Assembly: GCA_021790425.1 (NCBI GenBank)
Contig: JAJYEA010000001.1
Coordinates: 1-64,000, forward strand
From: Thermoplasmata archaeon
GTDB lineage: Archaea; Thermoplasmatota; Thermoplasmata; Lutacidiplasmatales; UBA184
Direction of reading: 5' to 3'
DNA length: 64,000 nucleotides
The notes under the pieces were generated by a model. The model saw only the letters and a list, made by a program, of their open reading frames with translations, searched no databases and was not told the DNA's origin. Both the position numbers and the translations under genes were made by a program. Positions 25,233 through 33,881 of this stretch are shown piece by piece (within the stretch, counting starts at the first letter, position 1; every line of letters starts with the position of its first letter).

Positions 25233-27305
25233 ATGATCGCGGACTGGCGTGGTGCCGTACGCCTCCTCCGTCAGAGGACGCACCAGTTCCTGTCGGATCG
25301 GTGGCTTATCGTCTTGGCGGCCCTGGTCGCCCTCTACGACCTGTACTGGTCCTATCTTTCCGTCGAGCGCTACTCCTCCCTGAACGCCTACGTCTACGAT
25401 CTCGGCGTGAACATGGAACGCCTCTATGCACTCGCCCATCCCGAACAGTTCCCGATCCCGGTCTATCTCGCCATGGCGGCCGCCCAGCCGGTGGGGCTGA
25501 TCCTCGCGCCCCTCTCGCTTGCCGACAGCTACCCCTTGCTGCTCGTGGTCCAGACCATCGCGCTGGGTGCCGGTGGGATACTGGTCTATCTCATCGCGGC
25601 CCACCAGCTCGGTTCTCCTCGCGTGGCCTTCCTTCTCGGGGTCTCCTACCTAGCCTATTTCCCCCTCGCCGGTGTGAACTGGTTCGACTTCCACTTCCAG
25701 GCGTTCTTCATCCCCCTGTTCCTCCTGGGAGTTGCGCTTTTCCAACGGGACCGGCGGACCTGGGGAGGCATCGTCCTCCTGCTGGGAGGGGCGGCCACGT
25801 TCCCCTACGAAGGGATGGTCCTGCTCTTCGGCCTGACGCTCGTGGCACCGGTGGTTTGGCGGGGATGGGGACGTGGCACTCCGACCGAGCGAAGAACGGC
25901 CCGCTTCGGCCTGGTCCTGGGGATCGCGGCGGTGGCCATCCTCCTGGAGCAGTACCTCCTTCTCGCGTTCTTTGAAGGGGCCCAGTTCCTGCCGCACCTG
26001 ATCCGCACGGGGGCTGCATCGACCACGATCGGGGGGGCGGGCCTCGTCCTCCTGCTGATCCTCGCTCCGCTGCTCTTCCTCCCGCTCCTGTCCCCCCGGT
26101 GGGCCTTCATGCTGGTCCCGTTTCTCGCGTTGGAGGTCCAGTCGGGATGCTCCTGCTTCTTCTACCCGGAGCTCTTCCATCTCCAGTACTCCGCCCTCTT
26201 CCTCCCGTTCGTCTTCCTGGGAACGATTGAAGGAGTGGGGCGGATCCAGCGGTGGGGTAAGGAACATCGCGCCCCGGAGGAGAGGGCATCCCATCGCGCT
26301 GCCTCCTTGCCCCGTATCCGTCGCCACGGCGCGCTGGCAGCGAGCCTGGCCGTAGTCACGGCGACGCTCGTCTTCGCCACCGTCTTCCAACCGTACGGAC
26401 CCTTCAACGCCTCGACCCCCGAGGCGTTCCCGGTCGCCGCGGTGACGCACGGGAATCTCTCGGAGTTCGAGCAACTGCAGACCCTGCTCGGGCTGCTCCC
26501 GGCCTCGGCGTCCGGCGTGCTCGTGCAGAACGACATGCCCGAGGCGTACCCCCGTCCCTTGGCAGGGGGTGAGCCCATCCTGGACGCCTCCGTGGTCCCG
26601 TGGAAGAATGCCACCGTGTACGATGCGACGCACGACCGATTCCCGATCGCATCCAGCCCCGGGTACCCCTCGTCGGTCTCGATCGACAGCGCGGTGGACA
26701 ACCCGTGGACCGGGTCCTTCGGGGAGGTGAGCCCCTCCACGAATGTCTCGATGTTCGACTTCGCCCGGTCGCTCTACGAATCCGGCCGATACGGGATCCT
26801 CGGCGAGGCGAGCGGCATGATGGCGCTGCAGCGGGGATACGTCGGGCCGGTCCAGTACTACCGGCCCTACCAACAGTCCTTCCCTGCCTCCGAACTGTTC
26901 GCCGAGGGCGGCGTCCATCCGCCCTCCGGGTCACCTATCTCGGCAACGAACGTCACCGACCATGCCGTCTGGTTCGGCCCCTACACCTTCCTCTCCCCGG
27001 GGCGATACTCGATCCAGTACACCCTGCGGAGCACGGACCTCTCCCCCTCGAACGAACTGGCCCTCTCCGTGAACGCCGAGGACGCCGCGGTCCATCTGGG
27101 GGTACCCATCGGGATCACGGGAGCGAGCTTCCCTCGGGCCGGGGCGTGGACCGTGTTCACGACCACCCTCTACGTGAACGACACGTACACGTTGGTGGAG
27201 TTCACGGGCTTTGCGAGCCAATGGGAGGGAACGATCGCGGTCCAGTCGGTCCGGGTCTCCCAGCTCGCCCCCGGGAGCACCCTCTTCTCCGCGGGCCCCC
27301 CCTGA
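25233..27305 (+). CDS. DUF2079-like membrane protein with extracellular C-domain
   Basis: A 690-residue relative of the DUF2079 protein at 21760. The N-terminal signature is degenerate but present (NAYVYDLGVNMERLY), followed by GVNWFDFHFQAFFIPLF and roughly ten membrane helices to residue 400. The remaining 290 residues are predicted outside the membrane, with beta-rich segments and several N-x-S/T sites. I start at ATG 25233 because the open frame upstream is low-complexity, and an AT-rich ACTCTTAGG (25199-25207) sits 26-34 nt before this ATG. Probably GT-C type sugar transfer. Confidence 0.82.
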   Translation: MIADWRGAVRLLRQRTHQFLSDRWLIVLAALVALYDLYWSYLSVERYSSLNAYVYDLGVNMERLYALAHPEQFPIPVYLAMAAAQPVGLILAPLSLADSYPLLLVVQTIALGAGGILVYLIAAHQLGSPRVAFLLGVSYLAYFPLAGVNWFDFHFQAFFIPLFLLGVALFQRDRRTWGGIVLLLGGAATFPYEGMVLLFGLTLVAPVVWRGWGRGTPTERRTARFGLVLGIAAVAILLEQYLLLAFFEGAQFLPHLIRTGAASTTIGGAGLVLLLILAPLLFLPLLSPRWAFMLVPFLALEVQSGCSCFFYPELFHLQYSALFLPFVFLGTIEGVGRIQRWGKEHRAPEERASHRAASLPRIRRHGALAASLAVVTATLVFATVFQPYGPFNASTPEAFPVAAVTHGNLSEFEQLQTLLGLLPASASGVLVQNDMPEAYPRPLAGGEPILDASVVPWKNATVYDATHDRFPIASSPGYPSSVSIDSAVDNPWTGSFGEVSPSTNVSMFDFARSLYESGRYGILGEASGMMALQRGYVGPVQYYRPYQQSFPASELFAEGGVHPPSGSPISATNVTDHAVWFGPYTFLSPGRYSIQYTLRSTDLSPSNELALSVNAEDAAVHLGVPIGITGASFPRAGAWTVFTTTLYVNDTYTLVEFTGFASQWEGTIAVQSVRVSQLAPGSTLFSAGPP

Positions 27306-27350
27306 GCTCGCCCCGGGGTGGGACACCCGCACCGCCGCGCCAGCAACGGT

Positions 27351-27358
27351 CTTATATG
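27351..27358 (+). promoter_or_regulatory. TATA box of rpl40e
   Basis: CTTATATG lies about 27 nt before the ATG at 27381, as expected for a leaderless archaeal ribosomal-protein transcript. Confidence 0.7.
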
Positions 27359-27380
27359 CGACTAGCTACGTCCCGGACCT

Positions 27381-27533
27381 ATGCCCTTTCCCGAGGCCAC
27401 AGCGAGGCTGCTGGTCAAGAAGATCTGCATGAACTGCTCCGCGCGCAACTCCCCGCGGGCCGTGCAGTGCCGCAAGTGCGGCTACCACGGGCTCCGCGTC
27501 AAGTCCAAAGAGCGGTCGGGCAAGACCAAGTAG
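27381..27533 (+). CDS. rpl40e: 50S ribosomal protein L40e
   Basis: A 50-residue zinc-ribbon protein of the large ribosomal subunit. The four zinc ligands are in [19 protein letters not shown], followed by the basic tail [13 protein letters not shown]. Length and sequence match archaeal eL40, which lacks the ubiquitin fusion seen in eukaryotes. It has its own TATA box and ends 2 nt before the stop codon of the convergent DUF373 gene. Confidence 0.95.
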   Translation: MPFPEATARLLVKKICMNCSARNSPRAVQCRKCGYHGLRVKSKERSGKTK

Positions 27534-27535
27534 GC

Positions 27536-28642
27536 TCACGCCGTGGAGACGGTGTCCGTCTCCTTCGTGTTCTGCGTGTGCAGGTACTGACGGAGCACTC
27601 CGGCGAAGGTCCCCATGGCGACCCCCAGGGCCACCCCCATGAAGTAGGGGAGGGAGGACGCCGTCGTGGCGTTCGATAGGTAGTTCCAGGCGAGGTAGAG
27701 GAGCGAGTAGCTCTCCACCCCGAACGCCACGATGGAGACCCCGACCACCCAGAAGGAGGAGGGGAACCCCTTCCCGGCCAGCGTCTGGCGGAGGGCGCTC
27801 CCGACCTCCACCGCCACGGCCGCGAAGACCCACCAGTAGATCGCGTTGTTGAGGAACTCGAAGATGTGGTAGCCGGCCGAGGGGTTGCCCGAGGTGGTGG
27901 CCGCGTTCTCTCCGAGGAGGATGCCCATGATGAAGAGAGCGCCCCCGAGGGCCCCCAGGAAGACGGCCACGGAACCGCTCCGCAGGTCCGACGTGAAGTA
28001 CTGGACCTGTTCCATCATCCACTCGTCGATGTCGAAGGTCCAGATCAGGAGGTAGACGCCAAGGAAGATCAGCAGGATGATGGCGCCGTAGCTCCAGATG
28101 TTGAGCCCGTAGAAGACGCTGAGCGACTCGACGAGCCCGAGGAAGAGCAGGAAGGAGGCCAGGGGAAGGACCGTCTTGAACCGGAGCTTCCGGTCCTTGA
28201 GGGCCCGCACGACCGTGTAGTAGGTGCCCTGCAGGGTCGCGCTCTGGCGGATGTAGATGCGGCGTACCGAATCGACCGGCTTCCGCGAGGCCAGGATGGG
28301 GATGATGTGCTCGTCCTCCGCCCCGTCCGAGACCAGGTAGAGCGAGCTCACGTCCACCTTGCTCAGGACCTCGTTGAACTCCACCGCGATCTGGCGGTCG
28401 GAGACCACGCCGACCCGCTCGTTCCCGGTGAGCACGGCGACCTCGACCTGCTCCTTCTCCCGCAGGAGCTCGTCGTAGAGGTTCACCGCCGCGAACATCG
28501 CGTTGGTATCGGAGTCCTCGGGATCGGCGGCTCCCAGCTTCATCGCGGCCTCTAGGACGGCCGCACGACCGATGACCGGCCCCTGCACACCTGCCTTTCG
28601 GCCGAGATCGTCATCCCGGTCGATGCAGACCACAAGCCGCAT
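27536..28642 (-). CDS. DUF373 membrane protein
   Basis: An archaeal DUF373 protein of 368 residues. The soluble N-terminal domain begins MRLVVCIDRDDDLGRKA and includes SDTNAMFAAVNLYDELL, EVAVLTGNERVGVVSDRQI and LYLVSDGAEDEHIIPI, all hallmarks of the family. About seven membrane helices follow from residue 155 onward. The acidic CIDRDDD and SDGAEDE clusters suggest metal or nucleotide binding, but no activity is established to my knowledge. ATG 28642 is chosen because the family begins at this Met and the AT-rich element at 28669-28678 is placed for it. Confidence 0.9.
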   Translation of the reverse strand: MRLVVCIDRDDDLGRKAGVQGPVIGRAAVLEAAMKLGAADPEDSDTNAMFAAVNLYDELLREKEQVEVAVLTGNERVGVVSDRQIAVEFNEVLSKVDVSSLYLVSDGAEDEHIIPILASRKPVDSVRRIYIRQSATLQGTYYTVVRALKDRKLRFKTVLPLASFLLFLGLVESLSVFYGLNIWSYGAIILLIFLGVYLLIWTFDIDEWMMEQVQYFTSDLRSGSVAVFLGALGGALFIMGILLGENAATTSGNPSAGYHIFEFLNNAIYWWVFAAVAVEVGSALRQTLAGKGFPSSFWVVGVSIVAFGVESYSLLYLAWNYLSNATTASSLPYFMGVALGVAMGTFAGVLRQYLHTQNTKETDTVSTA

Positions 28643-28668
28643 GGGAATGTACACATGCAGGCGGAGGA

Positions 28669-28678
28669 GTAAATAGCT
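28669..28678. promoter_or_regulatory. Possible shared TATA element, DUF373 / proS
   Basis: AGTAAATAGC lies about 24 nt before the proS ATG (28698) and about 31 nt before the DUF373 ATG (28642) on the opposite strand. One AT-rich element may serve both divergent genes. Confidence 0.5.
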
Positions 28679-28697
28679 TGCGATGCTGCGGGCGCTA

Positions 28698-30125
28698 ATG
28701 GCCCAGCTGCCCGACAAGGAATCGTCGTTCTTCGAGTGGTACAACGAGGTGCTCGAGGTCGCGAACGTCACTGACAAGCGCTACCCGGTGAAGGGGGTCA
28801 ATGTCTGGACCCCGTTCGGATTCAAGGCCGTGAGCCTCATGGACCGCTTGATCCGCGAGAAGGTCATCCCCCTGGGCTACCAGGAGGTGTGCTTTCCGAC
28901 GCTCATCCCCGAGAGCGAGCTCAACAAGGAGGCCGAGCATATCAAGGGGTTCGGCGAGGAGGTCTACTGGGTCACCCACGGGGGCCGCACCGAGCTCGAC
29001 ATCAAGCTCGCGCTCCGTCCGACCAGCGAGACCGCCATGTACCCCATCTTCGCGCTGTGGGTCCGGTCCCATCGCGACCTCCCCCTGCAGGTCTTCCAGA
29101 TCGTGAACACCTTCCGCTACGAGACGAAGAGCACCCGGCCGCTCATCCGCGTGCGGGAGATCCACTTCTTTGAGGGGCACACGGTCCAGCTCGGGGACGC
29201 CGAGGCGGAGTCCCAGGCCCGGGCCGACCTCGCCTCGTTCCGGGAGATCGCGAAGGTGCTCTGCCTCCCGTACGTCATGGACCGGAGGCCCGACTGGGAC
29301 AAGTTCCCCGGTGCCTTCTACTCGATCGCCTGCGACCTCCCGGTGGGAGGGAACCGGACGCTGCAGATCGGCACCGTCCACCACTACAGCCAGAACTTCG
29401 CGAAGCCGTACGGGATCTCCTACGAGGACAAGGACGGCGCGCGGCTCGTCCCGTCCCAGACGACCTACGGCATCTCCGAGCGGCTGCTGGGGGGAACGAT
29501 CGCCATCCACGGGGACCAGAAGGGGCTGGTGTGGCCCAGCTTCGTCGCCCCGACGCAAGTGGTCATCATCCCCATCCCGGGAGAGAACGACCCGGCCCCG
29601 CTCATCGCACGGGCCGAGGAGGTCCGGGCGGAACTGCTCCGCACCCCGCTCCGGGTGGAGATCGACGCGACCGAGGGACGTCCCGGCGCCAAGTACTATG
29701 CCTGGGAGATGAAGGGCGTGCCGCTTCGGATCGAGATCGGCCGCCGCGAGCTGGAGGAGGGCACCCTTTCCGCCGTCAATCGGCTGGGGGGACGCACCAA
29801 GCTCGCGAAGGGAGACACCGCCGCCCAGGTCCAGGCCGCGCTAGCGGCCTACGATGTCGCGCTCACCGAAAGGGCCCGGAAGAGCTTCGCCACCAACGTG
29901 AACATCGCCCGGGACGGGCCCGGGGTCGTGGCCGAGAAGGCCAACCTCGTGGGGTGGTGCGGCGAGCAGACCTGCGCCCAGGAAGTGGAGAAGCGGTGGG
30001 GACTCTCGGTGCTCGGCCGCCTCGAGGAGGCTCCCGAGGCCCTCTCCCTCGGCCCCGCTCCGCCGGCCTGCATCGTCTGTTCCAAGTCCGGGGGCGCCTG
30101 GTCGCTCGCGGCCAAGGCCCTCTGA
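28698..30125 (+). CDS. proS: Prolyl-tRNA synthetase (archaeal/eukaryotic type)
   Basis: It charges tRNA-Pro with proline. Class II motifs: motif 1 region around GVNVWTPFGFKAVSLMDR, the RPTSETAMYPIFALWV segment, motif 2 (FRYETKSTRPLIRVREIHFFEGH) and motif 3 around TYGISERLLGG. The anticodon-binding domain and a C-terminal zinc-binding extension follow (GWCGEQTC and PACIVCSKSG), diagnostic of the archaeal type. Length is 475 residues. I prefer ATG 28698 to 28683 because the TATA-like element at 28669-28678 would overlap the leader of the earlier start too closely. Confidence 0.96.
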   Translation: MAQLPDKESSFFEWYNEVLEVANVTDKRYPVKGVNVWTPFGFKAVSLMDRLIREKVIPLGYQEVCFPTLIPESELNKEAEHIKGFGEEVYWVTHGGRTELDIKLALRPTSETAMYPIFALWVRSHRDLPLQVFQIVNTFRYETKSTRPLIRVREIHFFEGHTVQLGDAEAESQARADLASFREIAKVLCLPYVMDRRPDWDKFPGAFYSIACDLPVGGNRTLQIGTVHHYSQNFAKPYGISYEDKDGARLVPSQTTYGISERLLGGTIAIHGDQKGLVWPSFVAPTQVVIIPIPGENDPAPLIARAEEVRAELLRTPLRVEIDATEGRPGAKYYAWEMKGVPLRIEIGRRELEEGTLSAVNRLGGRTKLAKGDTAAQVQAALAAYDVALTERARKSFATNVNIARDGPGVVAEKANLVGWCGEQTCAQEVEKRWGLSVLGRLEEAPEALSLGPAPPACIVCSKSGGAWSLAAKAL

Positions 30126-30184
30126 ACCGCCTATCGACCGGGCAACGCCCGCATTCCGGGGAAGGGTAGGCTCTCGGCAGCGCG

Positions 30185-31414
30185 TCAGGGCACGCAGCCG
30201 CTCACGGCGTAGTCGTCCCCGTTGAACTCCGCGTACCCGTAGTCCTCGTAGAGGTCGGTCTCGGTGACCGTGACCTGGTTCACCGGGTCGTAGAAGACCG
30301 TGACCCCATTGCTCGCGTCGTAGCTCAGGATGACCGAGGGGCCCAGCATCTTGTGCAGCTGGGCGAGGGTGGAGGCGGGGATCGAGGCATTGTCGTGCTG
30401 GCAGTTCCCGGTGGCCGTGCTCGACCCTCCGGACGGCGGGGCGGAGACGGTTCCGCCGGGGGCGACGAGCACGGGGGCCGGCGTGTTGTTGTGCGTGGTC
30501 CCCGCGGCCACGGCGGTGAGCGCGATGAGCACCACGAACCCGATACCGGCACGGCGGGGGAGGGTCCACCGGTCGGCGGATGCGAGTGCGGGGAGCTTCC
30601 GGCGCTTCTTCTTCGGCTGGGGGGTCGTGGTTTCGACGGACTTCCACTGAAGGGCGATGGCGATGACGTTCCCCATCAGGAGCGCCGTGAGCAGCCCCAG
30701 GGTGGGGAGGATGAAGCTCAACCCCAGGCCGAGAACCCCCACGATGACCCCGAAGATCGGCTGGGCGGCCGGGTCCGCCATGGAGGTCCGGGGGTCGCTC
30801 GCCATGAAGAGGCCGAAGAAGACGAGCGCGGGGTCGAGCACCGTGAGCACGAAGACCTCGGGGGAGGTGATCAGCGAGAAGAAGTAGTGGTCCATCGAGG
30901 CGAGGACCCCGTAGGTGACGAAGAAGGCCGCGGTCGACCGCCAGCGGGTCCGGTCCCGGGCGAGGAGCAGGAGGCCGAGGGCGGGAAGGAGGATGAGGCC
31001 CGGGGTTCCGAGGTCCACCCACCAGGCGGGAGCGAGACCGAGGAAGACCGCCCCCAGGAATATGCCCAGTGCGGCCGGGTTCCAGAGCGGATGACCCTTC
31101 CGACGGAGAGCGTGCTTCAGCGCGATGGCCGCCACGACCACGGTCCCCGAGAGCAGGAGCGGGGCGGTAGGAGGGAGGACCAGCGCCACGAGGAACCCGG
31201 TGGCGACGGCCGAGTCCGGCATCCGGACGTGGGGGAAGCGGACCCGCTGGAACCCCAGGTCGATCAGCGCGGCGATGGCGGGGAGCAGGAACGCTCCCGG
31301 ACCGATCCAGTTGAGGTAGATCTGTCCCCAGATCGCGATGACCGCGAGGGCCACCCACAGGAGCCGCGCAGGTGGGAGATAGCGCGACACCTTGGAACGG
31401 AACTCACGGAGCAT
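30185..31414 (-). CDS. NqrB/RnfD-family membrane protein with C-terminal outer domain
   Basis: A 409-residue polytopic protein with the NqrB/RnfD/RnfE signature: GFLVALVLPPTAPLLL, KHALRRKGHPLWNPAALGIFLG and a late DPALVFFGLFMASDPRTS. In Nqr and Rnf complexes this subunit helps ion-coupled electron transfer and carries a covalent flavin. After the helices a Lys/Arg-rich loop (QPKKKRRKLPAL) and one more helix lead to an outside domain of about 100 residues with two Cys. No other nqr or rnf gene is in the window. An NqrB-like fold used for another redox or sensing task is possible. Confidence 0.8.
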   Translation of the reverse strand: MLREFRSKVSRYLPPARLLWVALAVIAIWGQIYLNWIGPGAFLLPAIAALIDLGFQRVRFPHVRMPDSAVATGFLVALVLPPTAPLLLSGTVVVAAIALKHALRRKGHPLWNPAALGIFLGAVFLGLAPAWWVDLGTPGLILLPALGLLLLARDRTRWRSTAAFFVTYGVLASMDHYFFSLITSPEVFVLTVLDPALVFFGLFMASDPRTSMADPAAQPIFGVIVGVLGLGLSFILPTLGLLTALLMGNVIAIALQWKSVETTTPQPKKKRRKLPALASADRWTLPRRAGIGFVVLIALTAVAAGTTHNNTPAPVLVAPGGTVSAPPSGGSSTATGNCQHDNASIPASTLAQLHKMLGPSVILSYDASNGVTVFYDPVNQVTVTETDLYEDYGYAEFNGDDYAVSGCVP

Positions 31415-31454
31415 GGATGACTGAGAATCGCTACATCCGTATGGCGGAACCGCG

Positions 31455-31463
31455 CTATATACC
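31455..31463 (-). promoter_or_regulatory. TATA box of the NqrB/RnfD-like gene
   Basis: The minus strand reads GGTATATAG about 41-49 nt before the ATG at 31414, giving a short untranslated leader. Confidence 0.5.
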
Positions 31464-31544
31464 TTGAGTCGAACCTCGGGGGCCTCGGACACCGTGGGGC
31501 AGGGGGGTCCGGTCCCGGCGCGCGTGCATCCGTCCATATCGCCC

Positions 31545-31551
31545 CTTATAA
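31545..31551 (+). promoter_or_regulatory. TATA box of purD
   Basis: CTTATAA lies 32-38 nt before the purD ATG at 31583. An AAAGGA ribosome-binding site follows in the short leader. Confidence 0.6.
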
Positions 31552-31582
31552 CCCGTCCACAGATGGCCCCTCGAAAGGAATC

Positions 31583-32983
31583 ATGGCCGCTTCGAAGGTC
31601 CTCCTGGTGGGCGCGGGTGGCCGGGAGCACGCGATCGGGGCCGCACTCGCCCGCAGCGAGGCGGCGGTGTACGTCGCGGCGCCCTCCGTCAATCCGGGGT
31701 TGAAACGCCTGTCCCGGGGATACCGGAACCTGTCCGTGGAGGACGGGGATGCGATCGCCCAGTGGGCCCGGCAGCTCGGGGTCTCCCTCGCGGTCCTCGG
31801 GCCCGATGCGGCCGTTGCCGCCGGAGTGGCCGATCGGCTCCGTGCCGGGGAGATCCCCACGGTCGGGCCGGGAGCCGCCGCCGCGCGGATCGAGAGCTCC
31901 AAGTCCTTCGCGCGCGCGCTCATGCGCCAACACTCCATCCCGGGACTTCCACGGACTGCCGAGGCCAAGTCTCCCGCCGAGCTCGAGAGTGCCATCGGAG
32001 TGGTGGGAGAGCCCTTCGTGGTGAAGCCCTCCTGGCTCACCGCGGGCAAGGGGGTGTGGGTCCAGGGAGCGGACTTCAAGACCCGCGACGAGGGGCTCGC
32101 CTACGCCCGTTCCCTCCTGGAGGAGGGAAAGGGACAGCCTGTCGTGCTCGAGGAGAAGCTCGAGGGCGAGGAGTTCAGCCTGATGGCCTTCGTGGACGGC
32201 AGCTCCGTCCATCCGATGCCCGTGGTCCAGGACTACAAGCGTGCGCTCGAAGGGGACCAGGGGGGCAACACCGGGGGGATGGGATCGTACTCCGCCCGCG
32301 ACGCGCTCCTTCCCTTCCTGAGCTCCAGCGATTTCGAGACCGCCACGGACATCCTCTCGAAGACGGTCGCGGCGATGAAGTCGGGGGGCCTGGACTACCG
32401 GGGCGTGCTCTACGGGGGGTTCATGGCGACCGCCCACGGGGTCAGCGTGCTCGAGTTCAATGCGCGTTTCGGGGACCCCGAGTCGCTGAACGTGCTGACG
32501 CTCTTCGATGGCACCGATTTCGACGAGCTGATGGCCGGAGTGGCCGCGGGCCGCGTGCAATCGGTCCATCTCCGCTTCCGGAAGCGCGCCACGGTGGTCA
32601 AGTATCTCGTCCCTCCGGGGTACGGGTCGAAGCCTGTCACAGGAGGTGCCCTCCGGGTCTCCCCCCGACTGGGTGACGAGGAGGGGGTCACGCTCTACTA
32701 CGGCTCCGTGACACCCGGCCAGCGGCAGGACGAGGTCGTCATGGGGACCTCGCGATCGCTCGCCCTGGTGGGCGAGGCGAGCGCCCTCAAGGACGCCTAC
32801 GCCCGGGTCGAGGAGGCGGTGCGCCACGTACATGGCGAGTTCTATCTCCGCCATGACGTCGGCAGCCCCGTCGACCTCCTCCGTCACCAAGAGCACCTTC
32901 GGACCCTGCGGGGGCTCGGCCCGAAGCTCCAGGAACCCAACCTCACGCGGAGCGGCTCCCAGCCGCCCCACGCGTTCAGCTGA
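31583..32983 (+). CDS. purD: Phosphoribosylamine-glycine ligase
   Basis: The second step of de novo purine synthesis, an ATP-grasp enzyme joining glycine to 5-phosphoribosylamine. N-domain VLLVGAGGREHAIGAALA, an ATP-grasp core with FVVKPSWLTAGKGVWV, the substrate loop GDQGGNTGGMGSYS, and the metal-binding end VLEFNARFGDPES are all present. At 466 residues it is slightly longer than usual; the last 45 residues (from about LRHDVGSP) look like an unassigned extension. The stop is 7 nt before the DGGGP synthase gene, so it may be co-transcribed with the lipid operon. Confidence 0.95.
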   Translation: MAASKVLLVGAGGREHAIGAALARSEAAVYVAAPSVNPGLKRLSRGYRNLSVEDGDAIAQWARQLGVSLAVLGPDAAVAAGVADRLRAGEIPTVGPGAAAARIESSKSFARALMRQHSIPGLPRTAEAKSPAELESAIGVVGEPFVVKPSWLTAGKGVWVQGADFKTRDEGLAYARSLLEEGKGQPVVLEEKLEGEEFSLMAFVDGSSVHPMPVVQDYKRALEGDQGGNTGGMGSYSARDALLPFLSSSDFETATDILSKTVAAMKSGGLDYRGVLYGGFMATAHGVSVLEFNARFGDPESLNVLTLFDGTDFDELMAGVAAGRVQSVHLRFRKRATVVKYLVPPGYGSKPVTGGALRVSPRLGDEEGVTLYYGSVTPGQRQDEVVMGTSRSLALVGEASALKDAYARVEEAVRHVHGEFYLRHDVGSPVDLLRHQEHLRTLRGLGPKLQEPNLTRSGSQPPHAFS

Positions 32984-32990
32984 GCCACCG

Positions 32991-33881
32991 ATGGCGGGCC
33001 TGGTCCCTTGGGTACGGCTCGCGCGGCCGGGGAACTCGGCCATCTCGCTCGTGGGAACGGTGGTGGGCGGGCTCTCGGTGGTCGGCCTCCACGCGCCGGA
33101 CCTGGTCACGCTGCTCGCGCTGCTGCTCGTGGCGGGACTGGTCCCCTTCCTGGTGACCTCCGCCGGGAACGCGCTCAACGACTTCCTGGATGTCGAGGGG
33201 GACCGCATCAACCACCCGGAGCGACCCATTCCGAGCGGGGACATCTCCCCGGACGGGGCGCGCCGGTTCTCGATCGTCCTGTTCGCGCTCTCGGGGGTAC
33301 CGCTGGCCGTGCTGCCCGCCGTGGGCCTGCTCAGCGGCGGCGCGGTCTGGGAGGACCTCCTCGAGATGATGGCGATCTGGATCGCCTCGATCATCCTCCT
33401 CGTGAACTACGAGACCCGGACGAAGGCCCGGGGGATCACCGGGAACGTCACGGTGGCCTTCCTCACGGGCGCGGTCTTCCTCTTCGGAGGCGCCGCGGTG
33501 GGACACCCGCTCCCGACGCTTCCCTGGCTCCTCATGGCCTTCTTCGCGACCCTGTCCCGGGAGGTCATCAAGGACATGGAGGACCTCGAGGGGGACAAGG
33601 ACCGCCAGACCCTGCCGAAGACGGCCGGTATCCCGGTGGCGACCGCGACGGCCCGGGCCTCGGTGGCGATCGCCATCCTGCTCAGTGCCCTGCCGCTCCT
33701 CACCTGGCTCGCCCCGACGAGCCTGGCCGGCATGGCCTACCTGGCCCTCGTGGCGGTGAGCGACCTCACGTTCCTGCTTTCCATCCTGTGGTTGCCCCGC
33801 CGGCTGCACGGGGAGCAAGGGCTATCTAAGGCCGCGATGGTCCTCGCACTAGGTGCGTTCCTGGGGGCATCGCTGCATTGA
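32991..33881 (+). CDS. Digeranylgeranylglyceryl phosphate synthase (UbiA family)
   Basis: Adds the second geranylgeranyl chain to GGGP in archaeal ether-lipid synthesis. This is a polytopic UbiA prenyltransferase of 296 residues with both Asp-rich motifs: NDFLDVEGDRINHPERPIPSG (residues 62-82) and the second, DMEDLEGDKD (about 195-204). Eight or nine membrane helices are visible. The start ATG is 7 nt after the purD stop. The next gene, GGGP synthase, makes its substrate, and the two overlap by 4 nt. Confidence 0.94.
   Translation: MAGLVPWVRLARPGNSAISLVGTVVGGLSVVGLHAPDLVTLLALLLVAGLVPFLVTSAGNALNDFLDVEGDRINHPERPIPSGDISPDGARRFSIVLFALSGVPLAVLPAVGLLSGGAVWEDLLEMMAIWIASIILLVNYETRTKARGITGNVTVAFLTGAVFLFGGAAVGHPLPTLPWLLMAFFATLSREVIKDMEDLEGDKDRQTLPKTAGIPVATATARASVAIAILLSALPLLTWLAPTSLAGMAYLALVAVSDLTFLLSILWLPRRLHGEQGLSKAAMVLALGAFLGASLH

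Noticed and set aside
31415-33394. N-terminal extension of the NqrB/RnfD-like frame across purD
   Set aside because: The extension is antisense to purD and lacks membrane helices. Family similarity begins only after the ATG at 31414.
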